DNA of 54,283 nucleotides from Martelella mediterranea (GCF_021021415.1 NZ_JAINWJ010000027.1:1-54283), one strand, 5' to 3'. Shown: positions 1-11,534, counted from the stretch's first letter. The notes: generated from the letters alone by a model not told the origin. A program made the numbers and translations.

Positions 1-78
1 CTCCACTTATCCTAGCTGTGCAGATTTCCCGAGCCACCTCTGAGTACCCATCGCGACATTTCCGGGGACGCGGCTCAC

Positions 79-321
79 GTGAGCATCACCGCCCTCAACC
101 GGCACTATATCGAGCATCCCGAAACCGGCTTGGCAACGCTGACCCTTCATCCGGAGCTCGATGACGACGATTTTCAACGCTCGATGACAGAGCTTGGCAT
201 TTCCATGATAATCGCCACTCTGCTCATCATGAAGATTAAAGCAAAAACCGACGTTTGGGACGAATTTCAGGCGCTACTTCGACGCTACCAGGCCTTGGGA
301 AGTGAGCGACACCGGGCCTAA
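79..321 (+). CDS. Small hypothetical protein (doubtful)
   Basis: This 80-codon frame opens with GTG and is closed upstream by a TAG at 13-15, so it is not the tail of a longer gene. I do not recognise the product. It has an acidic stretch near residues 27-31 (DDDDF is the core) and a short hydrophobic run around residues 41-52, too short and too charged at its end to be a convincing membrane segment. No clear Shine-Dalgarno sequence precedes the GTG. It lies alone in the non-coding, AT-richer DNA on the 3' side of tRNA-Arg, so it may be a remnant of inserted DNA or not a gene at all. Confidence 0.3.
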   Translation: MSITALNRHYIEHPETGLATLTLHPELDDDDFQRSMTELGISMIIATLLIMKIKAKTDVWDEFQALLRRYQALGSERHRA

Positions 322-892
322 CAGTCGTCGCAGCACGATGAGAACGCCTAAAAATTTCAAGTTCGGTCTCTGGGGGGAGTTTAAATGGGAAATCTCATTG
401 CGGCAGTTCACGGCGTTCGACAAGTCCTCGTCGGCCGCATCGTCACGATGGATGGGAACGGTACTATCATACCCTCCCTGACCAACATTTGCGTTGTTCT
501 TATCTCTGTTCAGCGAACGGCAGGTTTCGGGAGCATCAAGTCGTAGATTGAATGACCTAAATGGAAGCGCTAAGCTATCGTTCCCAGATGCCGCGCCTGT
601 AAACTTCCGGGCGCATCGACACGGTAGGTGGTGTTTTCTGGAGGCTTTGCCCCGTACGCTTTTGGTTTCCCCGCCTTCAAGAGAAGGCGGCAAGAGCTGA
701 ACTCTGATTAAAGTCCTAACACGACAGAATCCCGATTTTCATCGTGATCTGATCCAATAAAGCCACAACCATCTGATTTAATTTGATTTTCAAAAGAAAA
801 TTTGCAAATCAAGAGAAATCGCTTGACTCGGGGGTGCACGAGAAATGGCGATTTCGTGCATTCTTATGCTTCATTGTCAACAATTGAAAGAT
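322..892. other. Non-coding stretch with a small hairpin
   Basis: No credible gene was found on either strand; the short open frames here lack ribosome binding sites and recognisable sequence. The part from about 740 to 830 is clearly richer in A and T than the rest of the window. A perfect 8-bp stem with a 4-nt loop lies at 671-690 (CCGCCTTC/GAAGGCGG) without a T-run on either strand. Confidence 0.5.
835..860 (-). terminator. Possible terminator hairpin after tRNA-Arg
   Basis: TGCACG-A and its complement around a GGCG-type loop give a ten-pair stem with one bulged G, 33 nt past the 3' end of the tRNA on its strand. No T-run follows, so this may only be a processing or stability hairpin. Confidence 0.3.
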
Positions 893-969
893 TGGCGACC
901 CCTGCAGGATTCGAACCTGCGACCGTCGGCTTAGAAGGCCGGTGCTCTATCCAGCTGAGCTAAGGGGCC
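893..969 (-). tRNA. tRNA-Arg (anticodon TCT)
   Basis: Read on the minus strand, the 77-nt sequence folds into a full cloverleaf. The acceptor stem GGCCCCT pairs with AGGGGTC (one G-U pair), the anticodon loop CTTCTAA gives anticodon TCT for AGA/AGG codons, the T loop TTCGAAT sits on a GCAGG/CCTGC stem, and the CCA tail is encoded. The anticodon stem has one C-A apposition at its outer end (positions 27-43). Its 3' end faces the start of the window, the side where site-specific integrases would place an island. Confidence 0.97.
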
Positions 970-1055
970 GGGTATCGGCCGCATCAATGCCTGATGAGGA
1001 CGTAAAGGGCAAGTCTGAGGCGGCCGTTGCGCCGCGTTGATGCGGCGGATCGCGA

Positions 1056-1361
1056 TCAGTGTGTCCAGGGCTGGGTGCGGTTGGGGCTGAAGTTCTCCGA
1101 ATAGGAGACCACCTTCACCGTCTTTTCCTTCGGCGGGATGACCCGGTAGGCGATGCCCTTGCGGCGGGCATAGTCCTCGGCGTCCTGCTGCGTCTCGAAG
1201 CGAAGCTTGACCTGCTGCAGCGTGTCGGAGGACGAAGTATAACCGAACAAGGGATCAATCGTGCGCGGCGCCTGCTGATCGAATTCGAGCACCCATTCAT
1301 GGGTCTTGGCATTGCCCTGCTGCATCGCCGTTCTGGCGGGGCGGTAAATCTTCGCCGACAT
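1056..1361 (-). CDS. Complex I NDUFS4-like accessory subunit (ETC complex I family)
   Basis: The 101-residue protein matches the bacterial counterpart of the mitochondrial NDUFS4/18-kDa subunit, an accessory subunit of NADH:ubiquinone oxidoreductase at the peripheral arm on the cytoplasmic side. Visible family features are the N-terminal AKIYRPARTAMQ segment, the KTHEWVLEFD block at residues 19-28, and the C-terminal DAEDYARRKGIAYRV block that forms the last helix and strand. The length is normal for alphaproteobacterial members. The start is an ATG preceded by CGGAG at about 9 nt. It stands alone next to tRNA-Arg, away from a nuo operon, as is usual for this gene. The family assignment is secure; a role in complex I assembly or stability is by analogy. 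Confidence 0.88.
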   Translation of the reverse strand: MSAKIYRPARTAMQQGNAKTHEWVLEFDQQAPRTIDPLFGYTSSSDTLQQVKLRFETQQDAEDYARRKGIAYRVIPPKEKTVKVVSYSENFSPNRTQPWTH

Positions 1362-1864
1362 CGCTTTTGCTCCGCTTTGATTGTCCGGCCGGCGGCGTTG
1401 CGCCAGCCCGTGCCCTTGTTACGCAATTTTTGCCCATGAGCAATAAAAATCAAGCCGAAAAACCGGCGACAACACGCGAATATGTCCACAATGCCTGAAA
1501 TAACGCCGCCCCGCGGGCCAGCGCGGTAAAACGCCTGCGGGCAACGGGGTGCGAAGGGTTGTGGTTTTTATGCAAGTCAAATACATCTGACATGAGAATA
1601 GCATTTGTCGCCCGCCCTGCGTGTCGGGGGAGGCAAGCCGCGTGCGGAACCGGGCCGATCATCATCACGCCGGGAACGAGGCGGAACCCAAAATTACGGG
1701 CGGCAAATTGCGGCAGATAGCCTTATAGTTCCAAGTCGGCAAAAGAGAATACTGAGTCGCGATCAGCGATACGGGCAAAAGAGTGAACCGATGGTTGCGC
1801 TTACATGACATTGCACCTCCGATTCCGTATCGGTCGCCTGACTTTTCGCTGACGGGACGCACGA
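1362..1864. other. Intergenic region, no gene seen
   Basis: This 500-nt stretch separates two divergent genes. I found no credible coding frame, RNA gene or terminator. Promoters for both flanking genes must lie here but I could not assign boxes with confidence. Confidence 0.5.
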
Positions 1865-3334
1865 ATGATGAGCATTAAGTTGGAAAACAGCTCTTTTGAA
1901 CAGATGTTTGAACTCGCGCCCATTGCCATGTGGGTGGAGGATTTCAGTGGCGTCAAATGCCTTTTCGACCGTTGGCGCTCCGCCGGCGTGACGGATATCG
2001 AGGCGTTTCTCAGGGCCGACCGGTCGCGCGTAGCGGCCTGTTCCCGGGCGATCCGGGTGCTACAGGTCAACCGCAAGACGCTTGACCTGTTTGAAGCCAG
2101 CGACATGGAGCAGCTGGTCTCCAGCATCGATCAGGTGTTTCGCGACGACACGCTGGAAAGCCATATCGACGAGTTGGTCCAGCTATTCGAGGGTGCGCAT
2201 TCCTTTTCCAGCAACACCGTCAACTACACGCTCTCCGGCAAGCGGCTCGACATCCAGCTTCGCGGCCAGGTTCTGCCCGGCCATGAGGACACGCTGGACC
2301 GGATCCTGCTCACCACCGAGGACGTCTCCCTGCGCGAGGCGGCGCATCGGCGCGAACGCGCGCAGGCGCTTTATGCGCAGGGCCTGTTCGAGCATTCTCC
2401 GGTCTCGCTGTGGGTCGAGGACTTCTCGCGCATCCGCAACCTGCTGGAGGACCTGCGTTCGCGCCACATCGTCGATCTCAGGGTGTTCATGGACGTGCAC
2501 CCCGATTTCGTGCGCCAATGCCTGAACGAGATCAAGGTGATCGACGTTAACCAGGCCACGCTCGACATGTTCCGCGCCGCCGACCGGCAGGCCCTGTTGC
2601 AGAACCAGCATGCCATCTTCCGCGACGATGTCGAGGAGCATTTCCGCGAACAGCTCATCGATCTCTGGGAAGGCCGGCTGTTCCACAGCCACGAGGTGAT
2701 GAATTACGCCCTCGACGGCTCCGAGCGCTACGTGCTGCTGCATTTCTCGGTGCTGCCGGGCCACGAGCACGACTGGTCGCTGGTGCTGGTGTCGCTGACC
2801 GACATCACCGCGCGCAAGAAGGCGGAGGCCTATCTCGAATATCTCGGCCGTCACGATGTGCTGACCAAGCTCTACAACCGCTCCTACTATACCGAGGAGA
2901 TCAACCGGCTCGAGCGCAAGGACTTCCGGCCGATCGGCGTGCTGATCATCGATCTCAACGGCTTGAAGGAAGCCAATGATTCGCTTGGCCATGACGCCGG
3001 CGACGGCCTGCTGCGCCGGCTCGGCGAGGTGCTGAGCGAAGCCGTCAGCACGCCCCATTGCGCCGCCCGCATCGGCGGCGACGAGTTTGCCGTGCTCATG
3101 CCGGGCGCAAGCGAAGACGACGTCAAGGTCATGGTGGAACAGATCGGCAAGCTTCTGAATATCAACAATCAGTTTTACGCCGACGCGCCGATCAGCATCT
3201 CGGTCGGAGTGGCAATCTGCGAGAAGGGCGAAACCGTCGAATCGGCCGTCCGGCGCGCGGACAAGGAAATGTACCGCCAGAAGCGGGAATACTACGCTTC
3301 GATGCCCGCTCTTGACAGGCGCGGCCGCATGTAA
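1865..3334 (+). CDS. Diguanylate cyclase with two tandem PAS-like sensor modules
   Basis: The 489-residue cytoplasmic protein should make cyclic di-GMP from two GTP. Residues of about 11-150 and 170-315 are two copies of one sensor module: each opens with a P-x-x-x-WVEDFS motif and holds a conserved V-N-x-x-T-L-D-x-F block and an LPGHE motif, the second ending in a D-I-T-x-R-K linker typical of PAS to GGDEF joins. The GGDEF domain covers about 325-480, with intact GGDEF at 404-408 and a preceding D-x-N-x-x-K-x-x-N-D nucleotide region. The usual RxxD inhibitory site five residues before GGDEF is absent (STPH stands there), so product inhibition is probably weak. There is no membrane segment or receiver domain. 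Two ATGs stand in tandem at 1865 and 1868; either could be the start. The ligand of the sensor modules is unknown. Confidence 0.9.
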   Translation: MMSIKLENSSFEQMFELAPIAMWVEDFSGVKCLFDRWRSAGVTDIEAFLRADRSRVAACSRAIRVLQVNRKTLDLFEASDMEQLVSSIDQVFRDDTLESHIDELVQLFEGAHSFSSNTVNYTLSGKRLDIQLRGQVLPGHEDTLDRILLTTEDVSLREAAHRRERAQALYAQGLFEHSPVSLWVEDFSRIRNLLEDLRSRHIVDLRVFMDVHPDFVRQCLNEIKVIDVNQATLDMFRAADRQALLQNQHAIFRDDVEEHFREQLIDLWEGRLFHSHEVMNYALDGSERYVLLHFSVLPGHEHDWSLVLVSLTDITARKKAEAYLEYLGRHDVLTKLYNRSYYTEEINRLERKDFRPIGVLIIDLNGLKEANDSLGHDAGDGLLRRLGEVLSEAVSTPHCAARIGGDEFAVLMPGASEDDVKVMVEQIGKLLNINNQFYADAPISISVGVAICEKGETVESAVRRADKEMYRQKREYYASMPALDRRGRM

Positions 3335-3462
3335 CGCGGGCCACCGCCTGGCGGAGCGGGGTGCTGAGATAGCCCCCTCGCCCGGTTTTGCACTTGGCTC
3401 GTCGGGCCGAGCGGCAACGCGAGGCGACGCCAATGCGAGGCGACGCCCAGCCCTGTAAATGC

Positions 3463-3490
3463 AAAACGCCGGAGCAGAACCCCGGCGTTT
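3463..3490 (-). terminator. Terminator after clpA (may act both ways)
   Basis: A perfect 9-bp stem (AAACGCCGG/CCGGCGTTT, arms 3464-3472 and 3482-3490) lies 54 nt past the clpA stop. On the minus strand the stem ends in TTTTGCATTT. It could also stop transcription coming from the diguanylate cyclase gene. Confidence 0.75.
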
Positions 3491-3543
3491 CATGCGTTCT
3501 TCAAGCGGACCGGTCAGGACGACAACCCGACCTTTACGCGTAT

Positions 3544-5922
3544 TCAGGTATCGGCGGCGGAAGCCGTCTTGCCGGATTTCCCTTTTGGCCCATCGGACTT
3601 CAACTCGCTGGGCTTGATCGGCGTTGCCTCGGGGATCGCCTCCAGCGTCAGTTCCGGCTTGCCATCCTTTTCGGCCACGCCGACGCGGACGACGCCGCCC
3701 TTCTTGAGCTTGCCAAACAGGATCTCGTTGGCGAGCGGCTTCTTGATGTGCTCCTGGATGACCCGCGACAGCGGCCGCGCGCCCATCTTTTCGTCGTAGC
3801 CGCGTTCGGCGAGCCATTCGACGGCCTTGTCCTCCAGTTCGAAGGTGACGTTGCGTTCCGAAAGCTGGCTTTCGAGCTGCATGACGAACTTCTGGACGAC
3901 CTGATGAATGACCTCGGTCGGCAGCGGCGCGAACTGGATGATCGCGTCGAGACGGTTGCGGAACTCCGGCGTGAAGATGCGGTTGAGCGCCTCTTCGTCC
4001 TCGCCGGTGCGCCGGGAGGAGCCGAAGCCGATCGCCGACTTCGACATTTCGGCAGCGCCCGCATTGGTCGTCATGATCAGGATGACGTTGCGGAAGTCGA
4101 TCTTCTTGCCGTTGTGGTCGGTCAGCGAGCCGTGATCCATCACCTGCAACAGGAGGTTGTAAATATCCGGATGCGCCTTCTCGATCTCGTCAAGCAGCAC
4201 CACGCAATGCGGATGCTGGTCGACGCCATCGGTCAGGAGGCCGCCCTGGTCGAAGCCGACATAGCCGGGAGGCGCGCCGAGCAGACGCGAGACCGTGTGC
4301 CGCTCCATATATTCCGACATGTCGAAGCGCAAAAGCTCGACGCCGAGCGAGGAGGCAAGCTGCTTCGACACCTCGGTCTTGCCGACGCCTGTGGGGCCGG
4401 AGAAGATGTAGGAGCCGATCGGCTTGTTGGGCTCGCGAAGCCCGGCACGGGCCAGCTTGATCGAAGTCGACAGTGCGTCGATCGCCTTGTCCTGGCCGTA
4501 GACCACGGAGCGCAGCTCCTGCTCCAGATTGGCAAGCACCTGCTCGTCATCCTTGGAGACGGTCTTCGGCGGAATACGGGCCATGGTCGCGATCGTCGCC
4601 TCGATCTCCCTTTCGGTGATCATCTTGCGGCGGCGCGAAACCGGCACCAGCATCTGCGCCGCACCGCTTTCATCGATCACGTCGATGGCCTTGTCGGGCA
4701 GCTTGCGATCGGTGATGTAGCGCGCGGACAGCTCCACCGCCGCCTTGATGGCGTCGTTGGTGTAGCGCAGGTTGTGATATTCCTCGAAATAGGGCTTCAG
4801 GCCCTTCATGATCGCGATGGCATCGTCCACGGAGGGCTCGTTGACATCGATCTTCTGGAACCGACGCACCAGCGCCCGGTCCTTTTCGAAGAACTGGCGG
4901 TATTCCTTGTAGGTGGTCGAACCGATGCAGCGGATCGCACCCGAAGAGAGCGCCGGCTTCAAGAGGTTCGAAGCGTCCATCGCGCCGCCAGAGGTGGCGC
5001 CTGCCCCGATTACGGTATGGATCTCGTCGATGAAGAGCACGGCGCCCTCATATTCCTCGAGTTCCTTGACCACCTGCTTCAGCCGCTCCTCGAAATCGCC
5101 ACGATAGCGGGTGCCAGCGAGCAGCGTGCCCATGTCGAGCGAGAAGATCGTCGCATCGATCAGCGCTTCAGGCACCTTGCCTTCGACAATCCGCTTGGCG
5201 AGGCCCTCGGCGATCGCCGTCTTGCCGACGCCGGGATCGCCGACATAGAGCGGGTTGTTCTTCGACCGGCGGCACAGGACCTGGATGGTGCGGTTGACCT
5301 CGGAATCGCGGCCGATCAGCGGATCGATCTTGCCGGTCATCGCCTTTTCATTGAGGTTGACGCAATAGGCCTTCAGCGCATCCGGCTGCTTGCGAGCGCT
5401 GTCCTCGCTCTCGCGCTGGCCGCTTGCATCGCTTTCCTCCGGCTCGTTGACGCCGCGCGGCGTACGGGTCTCGGAGGAGCCGGGACGTTTGCCGATGCCA
5501 TGGGAAATGTAGTTCACGGCATCATAGCGCGTCATCTCCTGCTGCTGCAGGAAATAGGCGGCATGGCTCTCGCGCTCGGCAAAGATGGCGACGAGCACGT
5601 TGGCGCCGGTCACTTCTTCGCGACCGGAGGACTGCACATGGATCACCGCGCGCTGAATGACGCGCTGGAAGCCGGAGGTGGGCTTGGAGTCCTCGTCATA
5701 GCCGGTGATCAGGTTTGCGAGTTCGGTATCGACATATTCGGTTACAATCTTGCGCAATGCGTCGAGATCGACATTGCAGGCACCCATGACGGCGGCTGCG
5801 TCACCATCATCGATCAACGCCAGCAGGAGGTGTTCCAGCGTTGCATATTCGTGGTGCCGGTCGTTGGCATAGGTCAGAGCTTGATGCAGCGCCTTTTCAA
5901 GACTGGGGGAGAAAGTTGGCAC
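3544..5922 (-). CDS. clpA: ATP-dependent Clp protease ATP-binding subunit ClpA
   Basis: ClpA is the hexameric AAA+ unfoldase that feeds substrates, including N-degron proteins delivered by ClpS, into the ClpP chamber. The 792-residue product has a Clp-N repeat domain at the start, the D1 AAA domain with Walker A GDPGVGKT near residue 228 and Walker B VLFIDEIH, and the D2 domain with GPTGVGKTE near 508 and VVLLDEIEKAH. The C-terminal tail is rich in K, S and A. I chose the GTG at 5922 because the family's conserved N-terminus (PTFSPSLEKALHQAL) begins right after it and GAGGAA stands 6 nt upstream; an ATG at 5952 would add ten unconserved residues and overlap clpS. The clpS stop overlaps this ribosome site, so the pair is translationally linked. 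Confidence 0.97.
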   Translation of the reverse strand: MPTFSPSLEKALHQALTYANDRHHEYATLEHLLLALIDDGDAAAVMGACNVDLDALRKIVTEYVDTELANLITGYDEDSKPTSGFQRVIQRAVIHVQSSGREEVTGANVLVAIFAERESHAAYFLQQQEMTRYDAVNYISHGIGKRPGSSETRTPRGVNEPEESDASGQRESEDSARKQPDALKAYCVNLNEKAMTGKIDPLIGRDSEVNRTIQVLCRRSKNNPLYVGDPGVGKTAIAEGLAKRIVEGKVPEALIDATIFSLDMGTLLAGTRYRGDFEERLKQVVKELEEYEGAVLFIDEIHTVIGAGATSGGAMDASNLLKPALSSGAIRCIGSTTYKEYRQFFEKDRALVRRFQKIDVNEPSVDDAIAIMKGLKPYFEEYHNLRYTNDAIKAAVELSARYITDRKLPDKAIDVIDESGAAQMLVPVSRRRKMITEREIEATIATMARIPPKTVSKDDEQVLANLEQELRSVVYGQDKAIDALSTSIKLARAGLREPNKPIGSYIFSGPTGVGKTEVSKQLASSLGVELLRFDMSEYMERHTVSRLLGAPPGYVGFDQGGLLTDGVDQHPHCVVLLDEIEKAHPDIYNLLLQVMDHGSLTDHNGKKIDFRNVILIMTTNAGAAEMSKSAIGFGSSRRTGEDEEALNRIFTPEFRNRLDAIIQFAPLPTEVIHQVVQKFVMQLESQLSERNVTFELEDKAVEWLAERGYDEKMGARPLSRVIQEHIKKPLANEILFGKLKKGGVVRVGVAEKDGKPELTLEAIPEATPIKPSELKSDGPKGKSGKTASAADT

Positions 5923-5932
5923 GATCAGTTCC

Positions 5933-6286
5933 TCACTTCTTTTCCATGACACATTGCAATGGATGTTGATGCTGGCGCGCGAAATCCATCACCTGCGTGA
6001 CCTTGGTTTCGGCCACTTCGAAGGTAAAGACCCCGCATTCGCCCACGCCATTGTTATGGACATTGAGCATGATGCGGGTCGCCGCTTCGCGATCCTTCTG
6101 GAAAAAACGCTCCAGAATATGGATGACAAATTCCATTGGTGTGTAGTCATCATTCAACAGGAGAACCCGGTACAGGCTGGGTTTCTTTGTTTTCGGCTTG
6201 GTACGCGCGATGACCGCCGTTCCGCGGCTCGGATTGTCCCCATTCTTGGAGGGATCGTTCTGCATCCGGATCGACATCGCGATCAT
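5933..6286 (-). CDS. clpS: ClpAP adaptor protein ClpS
   Basis: ClpS binds proteins with N-degrons (Leu, Phe, Tyr, Trp ends) and hands them to the N-domain of ClpA. The 117-residue product has a flexible N-terminal arm of about 36 residues, then the core with the recognition residues N45-D46-D47 in [13 protein letters not shown] and H77 in [13 protein letters not shown], which line the N-degron pocket. Start choice: ATG at 6286, with GGAG 9 nt upstream; a GTG or other in-frame start up to 6325 would add 13 residues that look unconserved. It is followed directly by clpA, the usual order. Confidence 0.95.
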   Translation of the reverse strand: MIAMSIRMQNDPSKNGDNPSRGTAVIARTKPKTKKPSLYRVLLLNDDYTPMEFVIHILERFFQKDREAATRIMLNVHNNGVGECGVFTFEVAETKVTQVMDFARQHQHPLQCVMEKK

Positions 6287-6600
6287 TCTCACTAACTCCG
6301 TAAGTCTCTCAGGCGTGTTCACCAAGTCTTTTGTTGGTGTTCATATCTGTATCTACCGAGTCCGTTTCAAGCTCCCTTCGACTGATCCGATCTTAATGCC
6401 GATGTTCCGGGCTTGTCATTAACAAAATACCGGCTTTTAAGCATCTCATGGTGGCAGGATCGCCGCTTTTGCCCGCAGAGGACGCGCGTGCGCGGCCCGC
6501 AGACGGTTCCCAAACGAAACCCGCACAGGATGAAGCCGATAAATATAAAGTGAGGATAGCGCGAAGCGAAAATCGCGGCCACGCCGGTGCGGCGAAAGCC
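6287..6600. other. Intergenic region, no gene seen
   Basis: The stretch upstream of clpS and downstream of the extensin-like gene holds no convincing coding frame. The clpS promoter must lie here, but I could not pick hexamers I trust. Confidence 0.45.
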
Positions 6601-7635
6601 CTACTTGCAGTAGCTCCGCCCGGAATTACGCTGCTTCAGGTCGAAATGCAGGTGGTCGTTGTGTTTGGGGTAGCCCGGCCCCAGGACGGTGTTGAAATAG
6701 TCGCAACCGCTGGCGCGGACTGATTTCAGCAGCCCTTTCTCCCGGAAGGCGAAGAAGCCCTTGGGCGAGACATCGATGGTCTTTCCGGTATTGAGCGTGA
6801 AGCCGCCAACGTCGATGGCATTGCCCTTCGAATGCTCGGACCATGTGCGGGAGTTGGTGCCGTTGTTCACGCGCCGGCAGGAATAGCCGCCCATCGTGTT
6901 CACCGATTTGAGCCCGGTGAGATAGCGCACGCGCACGGCGGGCGCGACATCGTTCTGGACCCATTCGGCGAAGGCAAGCGCCGTCTGGCAGTTGACCGTG
7001 ACGCTGGGCGAGATCGCGACATTGCCCGACAGTGATTCCAGCTCGACCGGATAGGCAATGCCGCACTGGCTGCCGTTCGCGATCGCCGCGACATCGGAAA
7101 AGCTGACGCCCATTTCCCTGAGCGAGCTGCGGCACTGCCGCTCGGCCAGCGGCATCAGACCGGGCAGCCGGCCCTTTTGCGGCGAGGCGACGCCGCCAGG
7201 CTCGCTCAGCGGCAGCAACGAGGCGGTCTGGATCGGGTCGATACCGGGATCCGGCGCCGCGACATCGGATGCCGGGCTCTCAGCCTTCGGATTGTCGGGC
7301 GTCAAGGGCGCTGCGGCATTGGTCGCAACAACGGCGGCTTCCTCGTTCGTCGAAACGCCGAGATAGCTGTCGATCGGCACGCCGGCCTCGGTTTCGGTGC
7401 TGGCGATCAGTTGCTCGATGGAAGGCGGCGGCGATGGCGCGGCGGCCGGTGCAGGCGCGGCGGCGGTCTGTTGCGGCTGCGGGTTTTGCGCGGCCTCCTC
7501 GCTGCGGGTGACGATCTGGGGGCCCTTGTCGCTGGTATCCACCGAAAATGACGTCATCAAACCGCCGATGGAACAACCGGTGAGCGTTGCCGCAATGGCT
7601 GCCAATGAAACCGCGCGTCGCAAGGGAAACGTCAT
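6601..7635 (-). CDS. Extensin-like C-terminal domain lipoprotein
   Basis: The 344-residue product begins with a lipoprotein signal: two arginines, a hydrophobic run and the lipobox LTGC with the lipidated cysteine at position 21. Residues of about 60-160 are low-complexity, rich in A, P and Q. The C-terminal part from about 170 is the extensin-like C domain, a fold related to zinc M15/DD-carboxypeptidases. The probable metal-binding residues are in EHSKGNAIDVGGF and HNDHLHFDLK, and four or more cysteines are spread through it. It should face the periplasm and act on or bind the cell wall; the exact reaction is not known for the family. An in-frame start 29 codons upstream was rejected because it would bury the signal peptide. 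Confidence 0.85.
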   Translation of the reverse strand: MTFPLRRAVSLAAIAATLTGCSIGGLMTSFSVDTSDKGPQIVTRSEEAAQNPQPQQTAAAPAPAAAPSPPPSIEQLIASTETEAGVPIDSYLGVSTNEEAAVVATNAAAPLTPDNPKAESPASDVAAPDPGIDPIQTASLLPLSEPGGVASPQKGRLPGLMPLAERQCRSSLREMGVSFSDVAAIANGSQCGIAYPVELESLSGNVAISPSVTVNCQTALAFAEWVQNDVAPAVRVRYLTGLKSVNTMGGYSCRRVNNGTNSRTWSEHSKGNAIDVGGFTLNTGKTIDVSPKGFFAFREKGLLKSVRASGCDYFNTVLGPGYPKHNDHLHFDLKQRNSGRSYCK

Positions 7636-7827
7636 ACTGAACCGAAATCGCGTTGATACTCCGGATGCGAGTAGACCAGACAAGAGTAAACAAATGCTTT
7701 TGCGGCGGTGATGAAAAGACAACCTTGTGTTGCCGGCTGGCCGGATGGCCCGAGTTGCAATTCCGCAGCCGTCGCATATTGTCTGAAACTGACCAGGGTA
7801 CAGCGCCCGTAGCCACAGGAGAGATCG

Positions 7828-8217
7828 ATGAACGACGAGAAATCGCCCACCGGCAACCTGACCATGCGCACGGTCGCCATGCCGGCCAATGCCAATCCGT
7901 CAGGGGATATTTTCGGCGGATGGGTGATGTCGCAGATGGACCTCGCCGCCTATGTCGCCTCCTCCGAGCGCGCCAACAACAGGACGGTCACCGCCGCGGT
8001 CAACTCGATGGCCTTTGCCCAGCCGGTCAAGGTCGGCGACACGCTCTGCGTCTACACCTCGTTCGAGCGGATCGGCCGCACCTCGATGACGATCCATGTC
8101 GAGGCCTGGGTGCACCGCCACCGCATGCCGCACCGCGAACAGGTAACCGAAGCCCAGTTCGTGATGGTGGCGATGGATGAAACCGGCAGGCCGGCCGTCG
8201 TTCCGCAGGAGGCGTGA
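7828..8217 (+). CDS. YciA-type acyl-CoA thioesterase
   Basis: The 129-residue single hotdog-fold protein hydrolyses acyl-CoAs to free acid and CoA in the cytoplasm. It carries the family pattern PSGDIFGGWVMSQMD (residues 24-38), in which the acidic residue near the start of the central helix is catalytic, followed by the strands VTAAVNSMAFAQPVKVGD and ITHVEAWV-like edges. Length and order agree with E. coli YciA. GGAGA lies about 7 nt before the ATG. It converges with the DUF486 gene, leaving only 3 nt between the two stops, so their transcripts may overlap. Substrate range cannot be read from the sequence. Confidence 0.9.
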   Translation: MNDEKSPTGNLTMRTVAMPANANPSGDIFGGWVMSQMDLAAYVASSERANNRTVTAAVNSMAFAQPVKVGDTLCVYTSFERIGRTSMTIHVEAWVHRHRMPHREQVTEAQFVMVAMDETGRPAVVPQEA

Positions 8218-8220
8218 GCG

Positions 8221-8574
8221 TCAGCCCCGAAAAATGAACGCCGCGCCGACCGCGATCAGCGCGAAGCCGATTACGTGATTGAGGGTGATCGCCTCCTTCA
8301 GCCACAGGACCGAAAAGCCCGAAAACACCAGTAGCGTGATCACTTCCTGGATCGTCTTCAACTGCGCGGTCGAATAGACCGACGCGCCGATCCGGTTGGC
8401 CGGAACCGCGAGGCAGTATTCGAAAAACGCGATCCCCCATGCGGTGATGATCACCAGCAGCAGCGGCGCGCTTTTGAACTTCAAATGCCCGTACCAGGCA
8501 AAGGTCATGAAAACATTCGAGCAGACCAGCATAAGAACCGGCCACAGGGCCGCGGGCGAAAACGAAAATGGCAT
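8221..8574 (-). CDS. DUF486 (DMT-like) small membrane protein
   Basis: This 117-residue inner-membrane protein has four predicted transmembrane helices (about residues 8-28, 35-57, 70-92 and 97-115) and the length and motifs of the DUF486 family, for example NVFMTFAWYGHLK in helix one and AQLKTIQEVITL before helix three. It resembles half of a drug/metabolite transporter and would probably act as a dimer, but no substrate is known. It converges on the thioesterase gene. Confidence 0.85.
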   Translation of the reverse strand: MPFSFSPAALWPVLMLVCSNVFMTFAWYGHLKFKSAPLLLVIITAWGIAFFEYCLAVPANRIGASVYSTAQLKTIQEVITLLVFSGFSVLWLKEAITLNHVIGFALIAVGAAFIFRG

Positions 8575-8666
8575 GAATTTTCTCCGGAAACGCCGCCAGC
8601 CCGGCAGCTTCGCGCATTCTTAGCGCAAACTGTTGCGGACAGCATCAGGAATTTGAGCCGCGAAAC

Positions 8667-8701
8667 TTGACCGAATCGCGGCGCAAGTTCTATTTTTGTT
8701 C
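8667..8701 (+). promoter_or_regulatory. uvrB promoter with LexA (SOS) box
   Basis: GTTC-TATTTTT-GTTC at 8687-8701 is an exact match to the alphaproteobacterial LexA site GTTC-N7-GTTC. A TTGACC -35 box at 8667-8672 and a TATTTT -10 box at 8691-8696 (18-nt gap) place the operator on top of the -10 box, so LexA would block the polymerase until DNA damage. The site ends 48 nt before the uvrB ATG. Confidence 0.82.
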
Positions 8702-8749
8702 TGTCGCAACACCCTTTTCTTTTACAGGCTTGTTCCCCATATTCGCCCC

Positions 8750-11503
<2,754 letters not shown>

Positions 11504-11505
11504 GA

Positions 11506-11534
11506 CGGGCGGCGACAATGGTTGTGCCCGCCCG
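11506..11534 (+). terminator. Possible terminator hairpin after uvrB
   Basis: A 7-bp GC stem (CGGGCGG/CCGCCCG) starts 3 nt after the uvrB stop, but no T-run follows. It may only reduce read-through into the next gene. Confidence 0.35.

Noticed and set aside
671-690. 8-bp hairpin as an intrinsic terminator
   Set aside because: No T-run on either strand and no gene ending nearby.
2183-3817. 544-codon open frame on the minus strand
   Set aside because: It covers the GGDEF gene, the clpA terminator and the clpA end in antisense; no ribosome site or known domain.
3388-5949. 853-codon open frame on the plus strand
   Set aside because: It is the antisense of clpA; the residue make-up (R, D, H, L) is that of a GC-rich shadow frame and it has no family match.
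6367-6582. 71-codon frame between clpS and the extensin-like gene
   Set aside because: No ribosome site and no recognisable sequence; it sits where the clpS promoter should be.
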